Source: Paenibacillus zeirhizosphaerae (GTDB lineage: Bacteria > Bacillota > Bacilli > Paenibacillales > Paenibacillaceae). From it: 64,000 bases of DNA. A model generated the notes under the pieces. That model was not told the origin of the DNA and made no database searches. It worked only from the letters and a program-made list of their open reading frames with translations. Position 1 is the stretch's first letter. Every line of letters begins with the position of its first letter. The stretch covers positions 186,001 to 250,000 of the forward strand of contig NZ_JAPCKK010000034.1 of assembly GCF_030705605.1 (NCBI RefSeq). Direction: 5' to 3'. A program made the position numbers and the translations under genes. Shown piece after piece: positions 54,269 to 63,118 of the stretch.

Positions 54269-55276
54269 TTACTTAGCCAGCTTCGCGAAATGCTCCAGGG
54301 TACGAACCAATTGAGCTGTGTAGGACATTTCGTTGTCGTACCAAGCTACTGTTTTAACGAGTTGTTTGTCGCCAACAGTCAGTACTTTTGTTTGAGTTGC
54401 ATCGAACAGGGAACCGAAAGTCATACCTTTGATATCGGAAGATACGATTTCGTCCTCAGTGTATCCGTAAGTGTCCGGATCGGAAGCTTCTTTCATAGCT
54501 GCGTTGATTTCGTCTACAGTTACGCTTTTCTCCAGAACAGTCACCAGCTCAGTCAGGGAACCCGTCGCAACCGGAACGCGCTGTGCAGCACCGTCCAATT
54601 TGCCTTGCAGTTCAGGAATAACGAGGCCGATTGCTTTAGCAGCACCAGTTGTGTTAGGGATGATGTTCTCAGCAGCAGCACGCGCACGACGGAAATCGCC
54701 TTTGGCATGTGGTGCGTCAAGTGTGTTTTGGTCGCCTGTGTAAGCGTGGATTGTAGTCATCAGACCTTCCACGATACCGAACTTGTCGTTCAGCGTTTTA
54801 GCCATAGGAGCCAAGCAGTTGGTTGTGCAGGAAGCACCGGAGATTACTGTTTCGGAACCGTCCAGTGTGTTGTGGTTTACATTGTAAACGATCGTTTTCA
54901 TGTCGCCTGTAGCAGGAGCAGAGATTACAACTTTCTTAGCTCCGCCTTTCAGGTGCTTTTCAGCTGCTTCTTTAGTTGTGAAGAAGCCTGTGCACTCCAG
55001 AACGATGTCAACGCCCAGCTCGCCCCAAGGAAGCTCTTCAGGGTTGCGGTTAGCCAGAACTTTAACTTCTTTGCCGTTCACTTTGAAGAAGCCGTCATGT
55101 ACTTCAACGTCTCCATCGAAACGACCTTGAGTTGTATCATATTTCAGCAAATGAGCCAGCATTTTGGCATCAGTCAAGTCGTTGATTGCTACCACTTCAA
55201 TGCCTTCCACATTTTGAATACGACGGAAAGCCAGTCTGCCAATACGTCCAAAACCGTTAATACCTACTTTAACCAT
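54269..55276 (-). CDS. gapA: Glycolytic glyceraldehyde-3-phosphate dehydrogenase
   Basis: NAD-dependent oxidation and phosphorylation of glyceraldehyde 3-phosphate. 335 residues. Motifs: [17 protein letters not shown] (NAD site), VVAINDLTD (the Asp selecting NAD over NADP), [12 protein letters not shown] (catalytic Cys), [36 protein letters not shown] and [23 protein letters not shown] precedes the ATG. Located directly after cggR, its repressor, as in B. subtilis gapA. Confidence 0.98.
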   Translation of the reverse strand: MVKVGINGFGRIGRLAFRRIQNVEGIEVVAINDLTDAKMLAHLLKYDTTQGRFDGDVEVHDGFFKVNGKEVKVLANRNPEELPWGELGVDIVLECTGFFTTKEAAEKHLKGGAKKVVISAPATGDMKTIVYNVNHNTLDGSETVISGASCTTNCLAPMAKTLNDKFGIVEGLMTTIHAYTGDQNTLDAPHAKGDFRRARAAAENIIPNTTGAAKAIGLVIPELQGKLDGAAQRVPVATGSLTELVTVLEKSVTVDEINAAMKEASDPDTYGYTEDEIVSSDIKGMTFGSLFDATQTKVLTVGDKQLVKTVAWYDNEMSYTAQLVRTLEHFAKLAK

Positions 55277-55376
55277 GAGTAAGTTCCTCCCAAGTTTTGT
55301 GTAATTTTTATTTATTCAAGACAAGCGGTTAGGCCTGTCAAGACAACAATTATTAAAGTGTTTTCGTGAAAAGGAA

Positions 55377-56405
55377 TTAGCAATTGCTTGCGATGATTTC
55401 CGCCGCTGCTTCATCGATGACGAGGATATCCTCCTGGCCGAATCGCAGCACAGCCTGAATCGCCGCCGCCTTGCTTGCGCCCCCGGCGATGCCGAGCACG
55501 ATTTCTGTCCGCTTAATGTCCTCGAGACGGAGCCCGATGGTGAGCATCCGGTGCACAACGACACCCTGCTGATTAAAATAGTAGCCAAAAGATTCAGCCA
55601 CCGCTCCCTCAGCTTTAATGTCCGCCACTGTATCCGGGTCAAGCCTACGCCTTTTCGCCATTTCCTCAGCGTTGCCTATTCCGTGGATGATAATCCGGCT
55701 CTTGCGGATCGTCTCCACAATTTCCTGAATCATATGATCCTGGACAAGCGACTCATAGGCCTCCTGGCTCAAAAGATCCGGCACATGCAGCAGTCTGTAC
55801 TGCGCCCCTACGTTACGTGCCATCTTGGACACGATCGAGTTGGCCTGCATTTCAAGGCTTTCACCCAAGCCTCCACGGGCCGGAACAAACCATCCGCCCT
55901 TCATCGGTCCGCCTGACGGTGTCGTAAGGTGCTCCGCTACATCGGCAATGGTGGTACCGCCCGTAACGGCGACAATATCCTCATCCCCCATGACGCCCAG
56001 CAGCGCCTTCGCTCCTGCCCGGCCTAACTCCCGCTTGGTCATCGGTGACGTGTCCGAATCACCGGGCACGACGATTACCTTGCGCAGGTTATACGCCTGA
56101 CGGATCTGGTCTTCAAGCAAAGACAATCCGAATAATTCTTTGGCAATGGGCTCAAGCTGCTCTAGCAGTTCCCTGCCAGCTTCGCTAACCCGCATGCCAA
56201 TACTCTCAATCTCTATAAGGCCCTGGGCTTTCAAAAGATCGGTTTCAGCACGCAGCACACGTTCGGTCATATGTAGCGATGCCGCAAGCGTTCTGCGTCC
56301 AATGACGTCTGACAGCATGATCTGATGCAGGATGGTATACCTTTTCTTCAATACATCCGTAAGATCTGGCAGAAGCTGCTTCTGAATTTCTAATATATTT
56401 CGCAT
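55377..56405 (-). CDS. cggR: Central glycolytic genes regulator
   Basis: SorC-family repressor of the glycolytic operon, released by fructose 1,6-bisphosphate. N-terminal winged helix: LKKRYTILHQIMLSDVIGRRTLAASLHMTERVLRAETDLLKAQGLIEIESIGMRVSEAG. The sugar-phosphate-binding domain has VVPGDSDTSPMTKRELGRAGAKALL, VAVTGGTTIADVAEHL, VPARGGLGE and IVLGIAGGASKAAAIQAVL. 342 residues, as in B. subtilis. ATG 56405 is preferred over GTG 56414, which overlaps the ribosome site. A tandem operator of the CggR type lies upstream. Confidence 0.96.
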   Translation of the reverse strand: MRNILEIQKQLLPDLTDVLKKRYTILHQIMLSDVIGRRTLAASLHMTERVLRAETDLLKAQGLIEIESIGMRVSEAGRELLEQLEPIAKELFGLSLLEDQIRQAYNLRKVIVVPGDSDTSPMTKRELGRAGAKALLGVMGDEDIVAVTGGTTIADVAEHLTTPSGGPMKGGWFVPARGGLGESLEMQANSIVSKMARNVGAQYRLLHVPDLLSQEAYESLVQDHMIQEIVETIRKSRIIIHGIGNAEEMAKRRRLDPDTVADIKAEGAVAESFGYYFNQQGVVVHRMLTIGLRLEDIKRTEIVLGIAGGASKAAAIQAVLRFGQEDILVIDEAAAEIIASNC

Positions 56406-56472
56406 GCTCTCCACCCCGCAGACTTCGACTGGTTCATATACCCACCTTTATAATGTGGCTTTAAGTTGCTTG

Positions 56473-56508
56473 GTCTTAAAACGTCCCGGGTTAACTTTTT
56501 AAGTCCCA
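56473..56508 (-). promoter_or_regulatory. CggR operator
   Basis: On the minus strand GGGAC-N6-AGTT-N4-CGGGAC-N6-AGAC, the tandem arrangement known for B. subtilis CggR (CGGGAC-N6-TGTC-N4-CGGGAC-N6-TGTC). It lies just downstream of the predicted promoter, suiting repression by roadblock. Confidence 0.8.
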
Positions 56509-56513
56509 CAATC

Positions 56514-56542
56514 ATTTTAACGAATTATTACATCACATGCAA
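56514..56542 (-). promoter_or_regulatory. Promoter of the cggR glycolytic operon
   Basis: TTGCAT (56537-56542), 17 bp, TAAAAT (56514-56519) on the minus strand; the predicted start falls in the CggR operator. Confidence 0.6.
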
Positions 56543-56710
56543 GTATCCAAAAGCTATATTTCTCATTCCTCCTATTGATTATGCGCAAGGGTTATTAGCA
56601 GCTATTATTAGCGTAAATGTGCTCAGCCAGACCATTGAAATAAAACTTGCATTTTCACGGGGCATCACATATAATCGTTTTTGTGTCCTATTTCAAAGAT
56701 GTTTGAATAT

Positions 56711-56785
56711 GCGCCCGTGGTCCAACGGATATGACGTAGGCCTCCGGAGCCTGAGATCGAGGTTCGATTCCTCGCGGGCGCGCCA
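56711..56785 (+). tRNA. tRNA-Arg (anticodon CCG)
   Basis: Acceptor GCGCCCG pairs with CGGGCGC; CCA is encoded. D-arm GTC/GAC, anticodon stem TAGGC/GCCTG with loop CTCCGGA (anticodon CCG, codon CGG), T-arm GAGG-TTCGATT-CCTC. Confidence 0.95.
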
Positions 56786-56806
56786 TCTATATAATGTTTA
56801 ACCAAC

Positions 56807-56832
56807 GAGAGCGCTGAAGGCTCTTTTTTTTC
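56807..56832 (+). terminator. Terminator of tRNA-Arg
   Basis: AGAGC, loop GCTGAAG, GCTCT, then eight T. Confidence 0.85.
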
Positions 56833-56840
56833 ATCAATAG

Positions 56841-56857
56841 TTTGACTTTCTTTGACT
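56841..56857 (+). promoter_or_regulatory. CtsR operator of clpP
   Basis: TTTGACT-TTC-TTTGACT, the heptad direct repeat recognised by the heat-shock repressor CtsR. The second heptad overlaps the -35 of the clpP promoter. Confidence 0.8.
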
Positions 56858-56880
56858 TTTCGTTTGAAATTGTTTATGAT
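56852..56880 (+). promoter_or_regulatory. Sigma-A promoter of clpP
   Basis: TTGACT (56852-56857), 17 bp, TATGAT (56875-56880). Predicted start about 80 bases before the GTG. Confidence 0.8.
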
Positions 56881-56968
56881 GTGGTTAATACGGTAACAGT
56901 TTATTATGGAGACTTTACCTGTATCAGGTACTGCAATATCCTAGCACATATTCAAAGGAGGGTTTTAC

Positions 56969-57565
56969 GTGAGCTACATTCCTATGGTCGTTGAACAAAC
57001 CAACCGCGGTGAGCGCGCCTATGACATTTACTCCAGACTGCTGAAAGACCGCATTATCTTCCTGGGGTCCGACGTGAATGACGTTGTCGCCAACTCCATT
57101 ATCGCGCAAATGCTGTTTCTGTCTGCGGAAGATCCGGAGAAAGACATCAGCCTGTACATCAACAGCCCCGGCGGTTCCATCACAGCCGGCATGGCGATTT
57201 TCGATACGATGCAGTTTATCAAACCCGATGTATCTACCATCTGTGTAGGGATGGCCGCTTCCATGGGCGCATTCCTGCTGAATGCAGGCGCCAAAGGCAA
57301 ACGCTATGCCCTGCCGAACAGTGAGATCATGATTCATCAGCCTCTGGGCGGTGCCCAAGGGCAGGCGACAGACATCGAAATCCGCGCACGCCGCATTCTG
57401 AAAATGCGCGATAAGCTGAACCGCATCCTGGCTGAACGCACCGGCCAGCCTCTCGATCGCATCGAGAAAGATACCGACCGCGACTATTTCATGACTGCCG
57501 ACGAAGCCAAGGAATACGGTCTGGTCGATAAGGTGATTTCCAGCACTCCTGCACAAGGAGTCTAA
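56969..57565 (+). CDS. clpP: ATP-dependent Clp protease proteolytic subunit
   Basis: Serine protease that forms a tetradecameric chamber and degrades proteins unfolded by ClpC, ClpX or ClpE. 198 residues. The catalytic triad is visible: Ser 98 (GMAASMGAF), His 123 (MIHQPLGG) and Asp 172 (DTDRDYF). IGF-loop region and [18 protein letters not shown] are canonical. Start GTG 56969 with AAAGGAGGG nine bases upstream. Controlled by CtsR as judged by the operator over its promoter. Monocistronic, closed by a strong terminator. Confidence 0.98.
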   Translation: MSYIPMVVEQTNRGERAYDIYSRLLKDRIIFLGSDVNDVVANSIIAQMLFLSAEDPEKDISLYINSPGGSITAGMAIFDTMQFIKPDVSTICVGMAASMGAFLLNAGAKGKRYALPNSEIMIHQPLGGAQGQATDIEIRARRILKMRDKLNRILAERTGQPLDRIEKDTDRDYFMTADEAKEYGLVDKVISSTPAQGV

Positions 57566-57597
57566 GCAAGATAACGAAGTCTTTATATAAGCCATTA

Positions 57598-57647
57598 AAA
57601 AAATCCGTCCCGTTCCTGAGCAGGAACATGGGACGGATTTTCTTTTT
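57598..57647. terminator. Bidirectional terminator between clpP and the DUF3298 gene
   Basis: AAAATCCGTCCC pairs with GGGACGGATTTT with inner TTCCTG/CAGGAA; T-runs on both strands. Confidence 0.9.
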
Positions 57648-57659
57648 CTCAGGGATTAT

Positions 57660-58742
57660 TTAATTCCCGAATGGCTTGGCCCCTGCAGGGAGAAGCTCCG
57701 AATAAACAAACGGGAACTCCGGAATGCCTGCCGCATAAGCGGTATACTCATACTGCTGGAAGAAAATGACGATACCGTTTCCGGTAACATAGAAATCCGG
57801 CTGATTCGAAAGCCCCTTAAAGTCTCCCAAATATCCGTTGGATGCCGGCACTTTTTTGAGCAGCTTATTGTTCAGCGTTTTTTTATAATCCGGGTTAGCC
57901 TTCAGCACATCGCCAAGTCCGAGCTGCTTGCCGTCTGCCAGCGAGAACGTATATCCTATGCGGGCCGTAGAGCCGTGAGCGCCGCCATAGTAGAAATAGT
58001 CATCTATAATGAGGCTGATATAGCCTCCGCGGTTGTACGTCACGGCATAATTGCTTTCAAAATCATATGGGCGGTCCGCAGTGGCATCTCCGATTTCTTT
58101 GATTTGCTTCTTGATGTCTGCCAGTACCTTCTCCTCATGTTGCTTCAGCACGGCATTAATTTTAGTGATGCCAGCCTGACTGCCAGTGAGCTGAGGATAC
58201 TTCAGATCAAAATTCATCGTATCCGTCTTTTCCTGTGACAGGCTTACCGCTTTGATTGAGATGGAGTTGAGCTGGCCTTTGGTCATGCTGACCGTTTTGG
58301 CGGATGCATTCCAAGCCGCGTCAATGCCGAGATAGGCCTTCAGGTGTCCGATGGGAATATAGAGCTTGCCTTTGATCATCTGGGCTTGCATATCGCTCGT
58401 ATGCACTCCGTTAACGTTGACGTAAGGTTCGTCATACCCGGTTGTAATCATCAGCTTATTATAGTTAGCGCCGATCGTATAAGCTTTCTCGGACGCATCA
58501 TAGGCAACCGGCAGCTTCAAATCATCCCTTAAAGCCGCTACCGGAATCAAGGTCTGTCCTTTGATCATTAACCCTTTCGTTTGGAGAGTCTTGCCGTTCC
58601 ATTTCAGGGTAACCTGGGTTTGCTGAGCGGTTTGTGTTTTGCTGCTAGCGGCCTGCAAATCGGAAAAAGATACAGTAGCGCCACCGATGATTACAGCAGT
58701 AGCCAGCATCAGGGAACCCAGTCGTTTTGTCTGTTTGTTCAT
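57660..58742 (-). CDS. Secreted protein with copper-amine-oxidase-like stalk domain and DUF4163/DUF3298 domain (360 aa)
   Basis: Signal peptide MNKQTKRLGSLMLATAVIIGGATVSFSDLQAAS. Residues about 40-155 are the cell-wall-associated stalk domain common in Paenibacillus (KWNGKTLQTKGLMIKGQTLIPVAALRDDLKLPVAYDASEKAYTI; MIKGKLYIPIGHLKAYLGIDAAWNASAKTVSM). Residues about 170-350 match DUF4163 then DUF3298 (SLSQEKTDTMNFDLKYPQLTG; SNYAVTYNRGGYISLIIDDYFYYGGAHGSTARIGYTFSLADGKQLGLGDVL), the module also found in RsiV and PdaC, where in RsiV it binds lysozyme. AGGAGG precedes the ATG. A cell-wall sensing or binding role is inferred. Confidence 0.85.
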   Translation of the reverse strand: MNKQTKRLGSLMLATAVIIGGATVSFSDLQAASSKTQTAQQTQVTLKWNGKTLQTKGLMIKGQTLIPVAALRDDLKLPVAYDASEKAYTIGANYNKLMITTGYDEPYVNVNGVHTSDMQAQMIKGKLYIPIGHLKAYLGIDAAWNASAKTVSMTKGQLNSISIKAVSLSQEKTDTMNFDLKYPQLTGSQAGITKINAVLKQHEEKVLADIKKQIKEIGDATADRPYDFESNYAVTYNRGGYISLIIDDYFYYGGAHGSTARIGYTFSLADGKQLGLGDVLKANPDYKKTLNNKLLKKVPASNGYLGDFKGLSNQPDFYVTGNGIVIFFQQYEYTAYAAGIPEFPFVYSELLPAGAKPFGN

Positions 58743-58901
58743 TGTTCAATATCCTCCTCTGATCCTTAAGCGCGAATAACAAGATGATAAGATGATAAAA
58801 GATCATCTGAGGCATATCATAAAACATCCTGAGGCGGAAAATGTTACAAGCTTGGTTACAATCCTGACAAATTTTCCGACTTAGCGGTTTTGTCTCTGGA
58901 A

Positions 58902-59660
58902 TCAGTTCATTTCATACTGCGCGCTCAACCGGGTATCCACTGTAATCTGCCCGGGTTCTACCGCAGTGTTGGCCCCTGTGGAATCTGCGGCTTTAGACAC
59001 AGCAACCTCTTGATAAAATACGGGCGGCTGGGCATTTTCCAATGATACATTTAGCAGGCTGCCCAATTGGCGATTCGCCGCCTTTGCCACCGCATTCGCT
59101 TTCATCTGTGCATTGGCCAGCGCTTTGGCGATCACTTCTTCTTCATACTTCTCCGGATTCTCTACCGTGAACCGGACATTGTCAATGCTGTTGGCTCCCG
59201 CTCCAGCCGCTGCGTCAAGCAACTGCCCAATCTTGGACAAATCACGATAAGCTACACTGAGCGTATGATAAGCCGTATACCCTTTGAGCTGCTGCCCGCC
59301 TTCTTCACTGTAGCTGTAGTTCGGCTGAACGGAGAACTGGACCGTCTGAATATCCTTTTCGTTAATGCCCCATGTTGCTTTGAGGAGCTTGTTCACCTTG
59401 TCCATGGCCTGCGCGTTCTCTTTCTGGGCGGCGACCGCCGTTTTACCCTGTGTCTGTACTCCAATAGACAGGTAGGCAATATCCGGGCTTACAGATATTT
59501 CGCCCACACCATTCACGCTGATGACATTTCGGACCACATTCACGGCTTCAGCCGCATACGCTCTGCCACTGTCGGCCCCCAACCCCAACCCTCCAAATCC
59601 ACCAACAAACACGGTTCCTGCCAACATAACTGCGCTAGCTGTCTTTGCCCACACTTTCAT
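58902..59660 (-). CDS. Secreted SIMPL-domain (DUF541) protein (252 aa)
   Basis: Signal peptide (MKVWAKTASAVMLAGTVFVGGFGGLGLGADSGRAYAAE) followed by the SIMPL fold: ISVNGVGEISVSPDIAYLSIGVQTQGKTAVAAQKENAQAMDKVNKLLKATWGINEKDIQTVQFSVQPNYSYSEE, then GYTAYHTLSVAYRDLSKIGQLLDAAAGAGANSIDNVRFTVENPEKYEEEVIAKALANAQMKANAVAKA. Members are periplasmic or surface proteins tied to stress protection, of unknown mechanism. I use ATG 59660, behind GAGGGAG; the frame to 59729 has no signal peptide at its front. Confidence 0.88.
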   Translation of the reverse strand: MKVWAKTASAVMLAGTVFVGGFGGLGLGADSGRAYAAEAVNVVRNVISVNGVGEISVSPDIAYLSIGVQTQGKTAVAAQKENAQAMDKVNKLLKATWGINEKDIQTVQFSVQPNYSYSEEGGQQLKGYTAYHTLSVAYRDLSKIGQLLDAAAGAGANSIDNVRFTVENPEKYEEEVIAKALANAQMKANAVAKAANRQLGSLLNVSLENAQPPVFYQEVAVSKAADSTGANTAVEPGQITVDTRLSAQYEMN

Positions 59661-59743
59661 TTGTATCCGCTCCCTCATGGTAGTTTTTTCATGAAATCGA
59701 TTGTACCCTCTAGACGGAGCCGGAACCAAAAAGTTGCAGGCAA

Positions 59744-59768
59744 CAAAAAAGTCCCTGTTCCCAGGGAC
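59744..59768 (-). terminator. Terminator of the rapZ-yvcK-whiA-crh operon
   Basis: The minus strand reads GTCCCTG, GGAA, CAGGGAC, then TTTTTTG. Confidence 0.9.
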
Positions 59769-59793
59769 CTTCTAGCTTTAAATCAACCGTTCT

Positions 59794-60063
59794 TTACTGG
59801 TTTTCCAGCTCTTCCTTGCTTACCAGACTAACTAAAGCGTTTACAGCCTGTTCTGCGTCCGCACCCTCTGCACTGACATAGATCTCGGTGCCGGAGCTGA
59901 TGGCCAGGCTCATAATGCCCATAATGCTCTTGGCATTTACTTTCTTATCGTCCTTCTCTACAAACACTTCTGATGAATATTTATTGGCTTCCTGCACGAA
60001 CAATGCAGCAGGTCTTGCATGCAGGCCTGTCTTCAAGCGTACAACTACCGGATGTTTGGTCAT
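59794..60063 (-). CDS. crh: HPr-family protein at the crh locus, retaining His15 and Ser46 (89 aa)
   Basis: In B. subtilis the last gene of this operon is Crh, a CcpA corepressor that has Gln at position 15 and so cannot enter the PTS. Here the sequence is KTGLHARPAALF with His 15 intact, and Ser 46 (NAKSIMGIMSL), the HPr kinase site, is also present. It may therefore work as an HPr, a Crh, or both. ATG 60063 follows GGGGGAG; the frame to 60114 only extends over the ribosome site. A separate ptsH elsewhere in the genome would support a Crh-like role. Confidence 0.88.
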   Translation of the reverse strand: MTKHPVVVRLKTGLHARPAALFVQEANKYSSEVFVEKDDKKVNAKSIMGIMSLAISSGTEIYVSAEGADAEQAVNALVSLVSKEELENQ

Positions 60064-60218
60064 GAAAAACGGCTCCCCCTTTATGAGTAAATTGACAAAT
60101 GAATTTAAAACCACATTTATTCCATTTTATTTATCACATTATACCATCAACCCGAATCATAAACTAGGAAAAAAACAGGCTCCCCTCCTGGATGCGTGCC
60201 TGTCATACATCATGCGGG

Positions 60219-61163
60219 CTATAGAATCATTCCCCGCTCTGCCCGGACCTTGTCAGCCAGCTCATCAATCTTCCGCAGCCGATGGTTTACCCCGGATTTG
60301 CTGACCGTGCCTTTCAGCAGCTCACCGACCTCTTTCAGATTCATGTCGGGATGGGCTAGGCGGATTTCAGCCACTTCACGAAGTTTGTCCGGCAGAGTGT
60401 CCAGCCCGACCTCCTTCTGCAGCAGCTTGATATTTTCGATCTGACGGACCGCCGCTCCGATTGTCTTGTTGAGATTCGCGGTTTCACAGTTGACAATCCG
60501 ATTGACCGAATTCCGCATATCACGCATGATGCGCACATCCTCAAACTTGAACAAAGCCTGGTGGGCGCCGATAATGCTTAGGAGCTCAATGATTTTCTCG
60601 CCTTCCTTAATGTAAAGGATGAAGCCCTTCTTCCGTTCAATACAACGGGCATTCAAATGAAACTCGTTCGCGAGATCCACCAGAGCCTGGCAGTGTTCTT
60701 CATACATCGAAGCGATTTCCAAATGATAGGATGACCCCTCCGGATTATTGACCGAACCTCCAGCCATGAACGCTCCCCGGAGATAAGCTCGCTTACAACA
60801 GTTTTTCCGAATTATTGCCGGATTAATCCCGTCCGTAAACAGAAACCCCTCCGTCACGATGTGAAGCTCCTTCAAAATTTCTTGAACCCGTTCCGGAATG
60901 CGGACAATGTATACATTGTTTTTCTTAAGCCGCATTTTCTTGCGGACCAGCAGTTCGGTGTGCACTTGAAAATGCTTTTTGACGAAGGAGTAAATGCGCC
61001 TTGCGATCGCGGCGTTTTCAGTGGAAATGTCTAGAACCACTTTTTTATTCGATACCTGCACGGAGCCAAGCATCCGGATCAACGCCGACAGCTCGGCCTT
61101 CTCGCAGCAGGGCTGGCCTTCGATCATGGTCAGCTCCTTCTTGGTTTGAGCCGCAAAAGACAA
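60219..61163 (-). CDS. whiA: Sporulation/cell-division regulator WhiA
   Basis: DNA-binding protein conserved in Gram-positives and tied to division and, in actinomycetes, sporulation. N-terminal homing-endonuclease-like domain ([59 protein letters not shown]) lacks catalytic residues as usual; the C-terminal helix-turn-helix is [43 protein letters not shown]. The start is best read as TTG 61163: GGAGG is eight bases upstream, and the resulting [11 protein letters not shown] matches other WhiA proteins; GTG 61172 overlaps the ribosome site. Confidence 0.95.
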   Translation of the reverse strand: MSFAAQTKKELTMIEGQPCCEKAELSALIRMLGSVQVSNKKVVLDISTENAAIARRIYSFVKKHFQVHTELLVRKKMRLKKNNVYIVRIPERVQEILKELHIVTEGFLFTDGINPAIIRKNCCKRAYLRGAFMAGGSVNNPEGSSYHLEIASMYEEHCQALVDLANEFHLNARCIERKKGFILYIKEGEKIIELLSIIGAHQALFKFEDVRIMRDMRNSVNRIVNCETANLNKTIGAAVRQIENIKLLQKEVGLDTLPDKLREVAEIRLAHPDMNLKEVGELLKGTVSKSGVNHRLRKIDELADKVRAERGMIL

Positions 61164-61168
61164 GGGAC

Positions 61169-62155
61169 TCACCTCCTTCTTAATACCCAGTTTTGCACGA
61201 GCTGATAAATGTGCTGACTTAGCTTATCGGCATCATGCCTTAAATACGTTTTGAACAGGACCAGTGTATCAGCTACCACTTTATAGCCCTGTCCGGTCAC
61301 CGAATCCAGATCTAACTGGACGGGTCTCGCGCCTTGCTCCGCATATTTATCCAGTACCTGGGCCGGAATATCACCGTCATTGACGATCACATAATCAAAT
61401 AACTGATGGCCCACGTGCTCGTAAACAGCCTGCAGATGGTCCCCTACACTATAATTGTCCGTTTCCCCGGGTTGTGTCATCACATTGCACACGAAAATTT
61501 TGACCGCCTGCGAAGCTACGACCGCTTCGGCCAGCTTAGGTACAAGCAGGTTAGGCAGAATGCTCGTATAAAGACTTCCCGGTCCAATCAAAATGGCGTC
61601 TGCATGCTGAATGGCTTCGACCGCCTCAGGCAACGGCTCCACGTGAGTCGGTTCAAGGAAAACCCGTTTGATGCGGCCACCCGCTTCCGGTATCTTGGAC
61701 TCGCCTGTGACCACACTTCCGTCTTCCATTTCCGCATGCAGCACCACCGCTTCCCCCGCAGCAGGCAGAACCCGTCCGCGCACAGCAAATACCCGGCTCA
61801 GCTCACGCACACCTGTAACAAAATCACCTGAAATATCGGTCATGGCCGCCAAGATCAGATTACCCAGACTGTGCCCGGCCAGCCCTGCGCCTGAGCTGAA
61901 GCGATATTTAAGCAGATCCGCCATCAGCGGCTCGACATCGGCAAGCGCCGTCAACACGTTGCGAATATCTCCCGGCGGCGGCATTTGCAGCTCACTGCGC
62001 AGAATACCGGAGCTTCCCCCGTCGTCAGCAACGGTCACGATCGCCGTAATATCCAGCGGCTTTTGCTTTAATCCCCGCAGCATGACGGACAATCCCGTCC
62101 CACCGCCCATCACGACAATGCGTGGACGCTCTAGCTTTGGTCCCGCTAATTTCAT
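61169..62155 (-). CDS. yvcK: Gluconeogenesis factor YvcK / CofD-like protein
   Basis: UDP-sugar-binding protein of the 2-phospho-L-lactate transferase fold, needed for growth on gluconeogenic carbon and for cell-wall synthesis in B. subtilis. 328 residues. Motifs: [90 protein letters not shown] and [28 protein letters not shown]. Six bases separate its stop from the whiA start, so the two are coupled. Confidence 0.95.
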   Translation of the reverse strand: MKLAGPKLERPRIVVMGGGTGLSVMLRGLKQKPLDITAIVTVADDGGSSGILRSELQMPPPGDIRNVLTALADVEPLMADLLKYRFSSGAGLAGHSLGNLILAAMTDISGDFVTGVRELSRVFAVRGRVLPAAGEAVVLHAEMEDGSVVTGESKIPEAGGRIKRVFLEPTHVEPLPEAVEAIQHADAILIGPGSLYTSILPNLLVPKLAEAVVASQAVKIFVCNVMTQPGETDNYSVGDHLQAVYEHVGHQLFDYVIVNDGDIPAQVLDKYAEQGARPVQLDLDSVTGQGYKVVADTLVLFKTYLRHDADKLSQHIYQLVQNWVLRRR

Positions 62156-62170
62156 AATTTCACCTCTATG

Positions 62171-63073
62171 TCAATGCCGATCCCGATCCGCGTCCCGGTG
62201 GCTTACAGTAACGGCCTCCGTTTCACTCGTTCCAAGCATTTTACCAAGATATTCGGAGATGGCCACCGACCGGTGCTTGCCTCCCGTGCATCCTATACCG
62301 ATAATGACCTGACTCTTGCCTTCCTTGCGGTACTGCGGTATCAGAAAATGCAGCATATCCAGCAGCTTGGTCAGAAAGGTCTGGGTTTCCGGCCACTTCA
62401 TTACATATTCATATACGTCACTATCTTGCCCGGTATTCGGCCGTAGCGCCTCAACATAATGCGGATTCGGCAGAAAACGCACATCAAATACCAGGTCTGC
62501 ATCAATAGGAATACCGTATTTAAAGCCGAAGGACATGATATTAATGGAGAGCAGACTGCTTTCCAAATGAGAAAACCTGGATATAATGCGCTCTTTCAAT
62601 ACGGAAGGCTTCATCGTGCTGGTGTTAATGACCTGTGTAGCCGAGTTCTTGAGATCTTCCAGCAGCTTGCGCTCCAGCCGGATTCCATCGAGCGGCATGC
62701 CGTCCGGTGCAAGCGGATGACGACGGCGGCTCTCTTTATAACGCTGAACCAGCACGCTATCGTTGGCATCCAAGAAAAGAATCTCACAACGAATCGTGAA
62801 ATGATCTTTAATGAAATTCAAGGATTCCGAAAGGGCTGTAAAAAACTCCCGGCCGCGCAAATCGATCACCAGCGCCACTTTGCCGATTTTGCCATTGGAT
62901 TGCTCAATCAGTTCCGCAAATTTGGGAATCAGGACAGGCGGCAGATTATCAACGCAAAAGAAACCAAGATCTTCCAGGCTCTGTACGGCAATCGTCTTGC
63001 CCGCTCCGGACATCCCTGTAATAATAATCAACGTTGCACCTGCCGAAGGTGCCGTATTATTATGTTCCGACAT
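62171..63073 (-). CDS. rapZ: RapZ/YvcJ nucleotide-binding protein
   Basis: P-loop ATP/GTP-binding protein; in E. coli RapZ directs decay of the GlmZ RNA, and in Bacillus YvcJ affects competence. 300 residues. Walker A GMSGAGKTIAVQSLEDLGFFCVDNLPP, Walker B-like region VALVIDLRGREF, LFLDANDSVLVQRYKESRRRHPL, DLVFDVRFLPNPHYVEALRPNTGQD and the C-terminal IGIGCTGGKHRSVAISEYL. GGAAGGGGG is upstream of the ATG. First gene of the rapZ-yvcK-whiA-crh operon. Confidence 0.95.
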   Translation of the reverse strand: MSEHNNTAPSAGATLIIITGMSGAGKTIAVQSLEDLGFFCVDNLPPVLIPKFAELIEQSNGKIGKVALVIDLRGREFFTALSESLNFIKDHFTIRCEILFLDANDSVLVQRYKESRRRHPLAPDGMPLDGIRLERKLLEDLKNSATQVINTSTMKPSVLKERIISRFSHLESSLLSINIMSFGFKYGIPIDADLVFDVRFLPNPHYVEALRPNTGQDSDVYEYVMKWPETQTFLTKLLDMLHFLIPQYRKEGKSQVIIGIGCTGGKHRSVAISEYLGKMLGTSETEAVTVSHRDADRDRH

Positions 63074-63118
63074 GTTCCTTTTTTCCCCTTCCCGTAATCC
63101 AAAATTATAATTCGGACA

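Noticed and set aside
54242-55282. 346-residue + strand frame opposite gapA
   Set aside because: High-GC antisense shadow with Cys/Ser-rich nonsense composition; gapA is certain.
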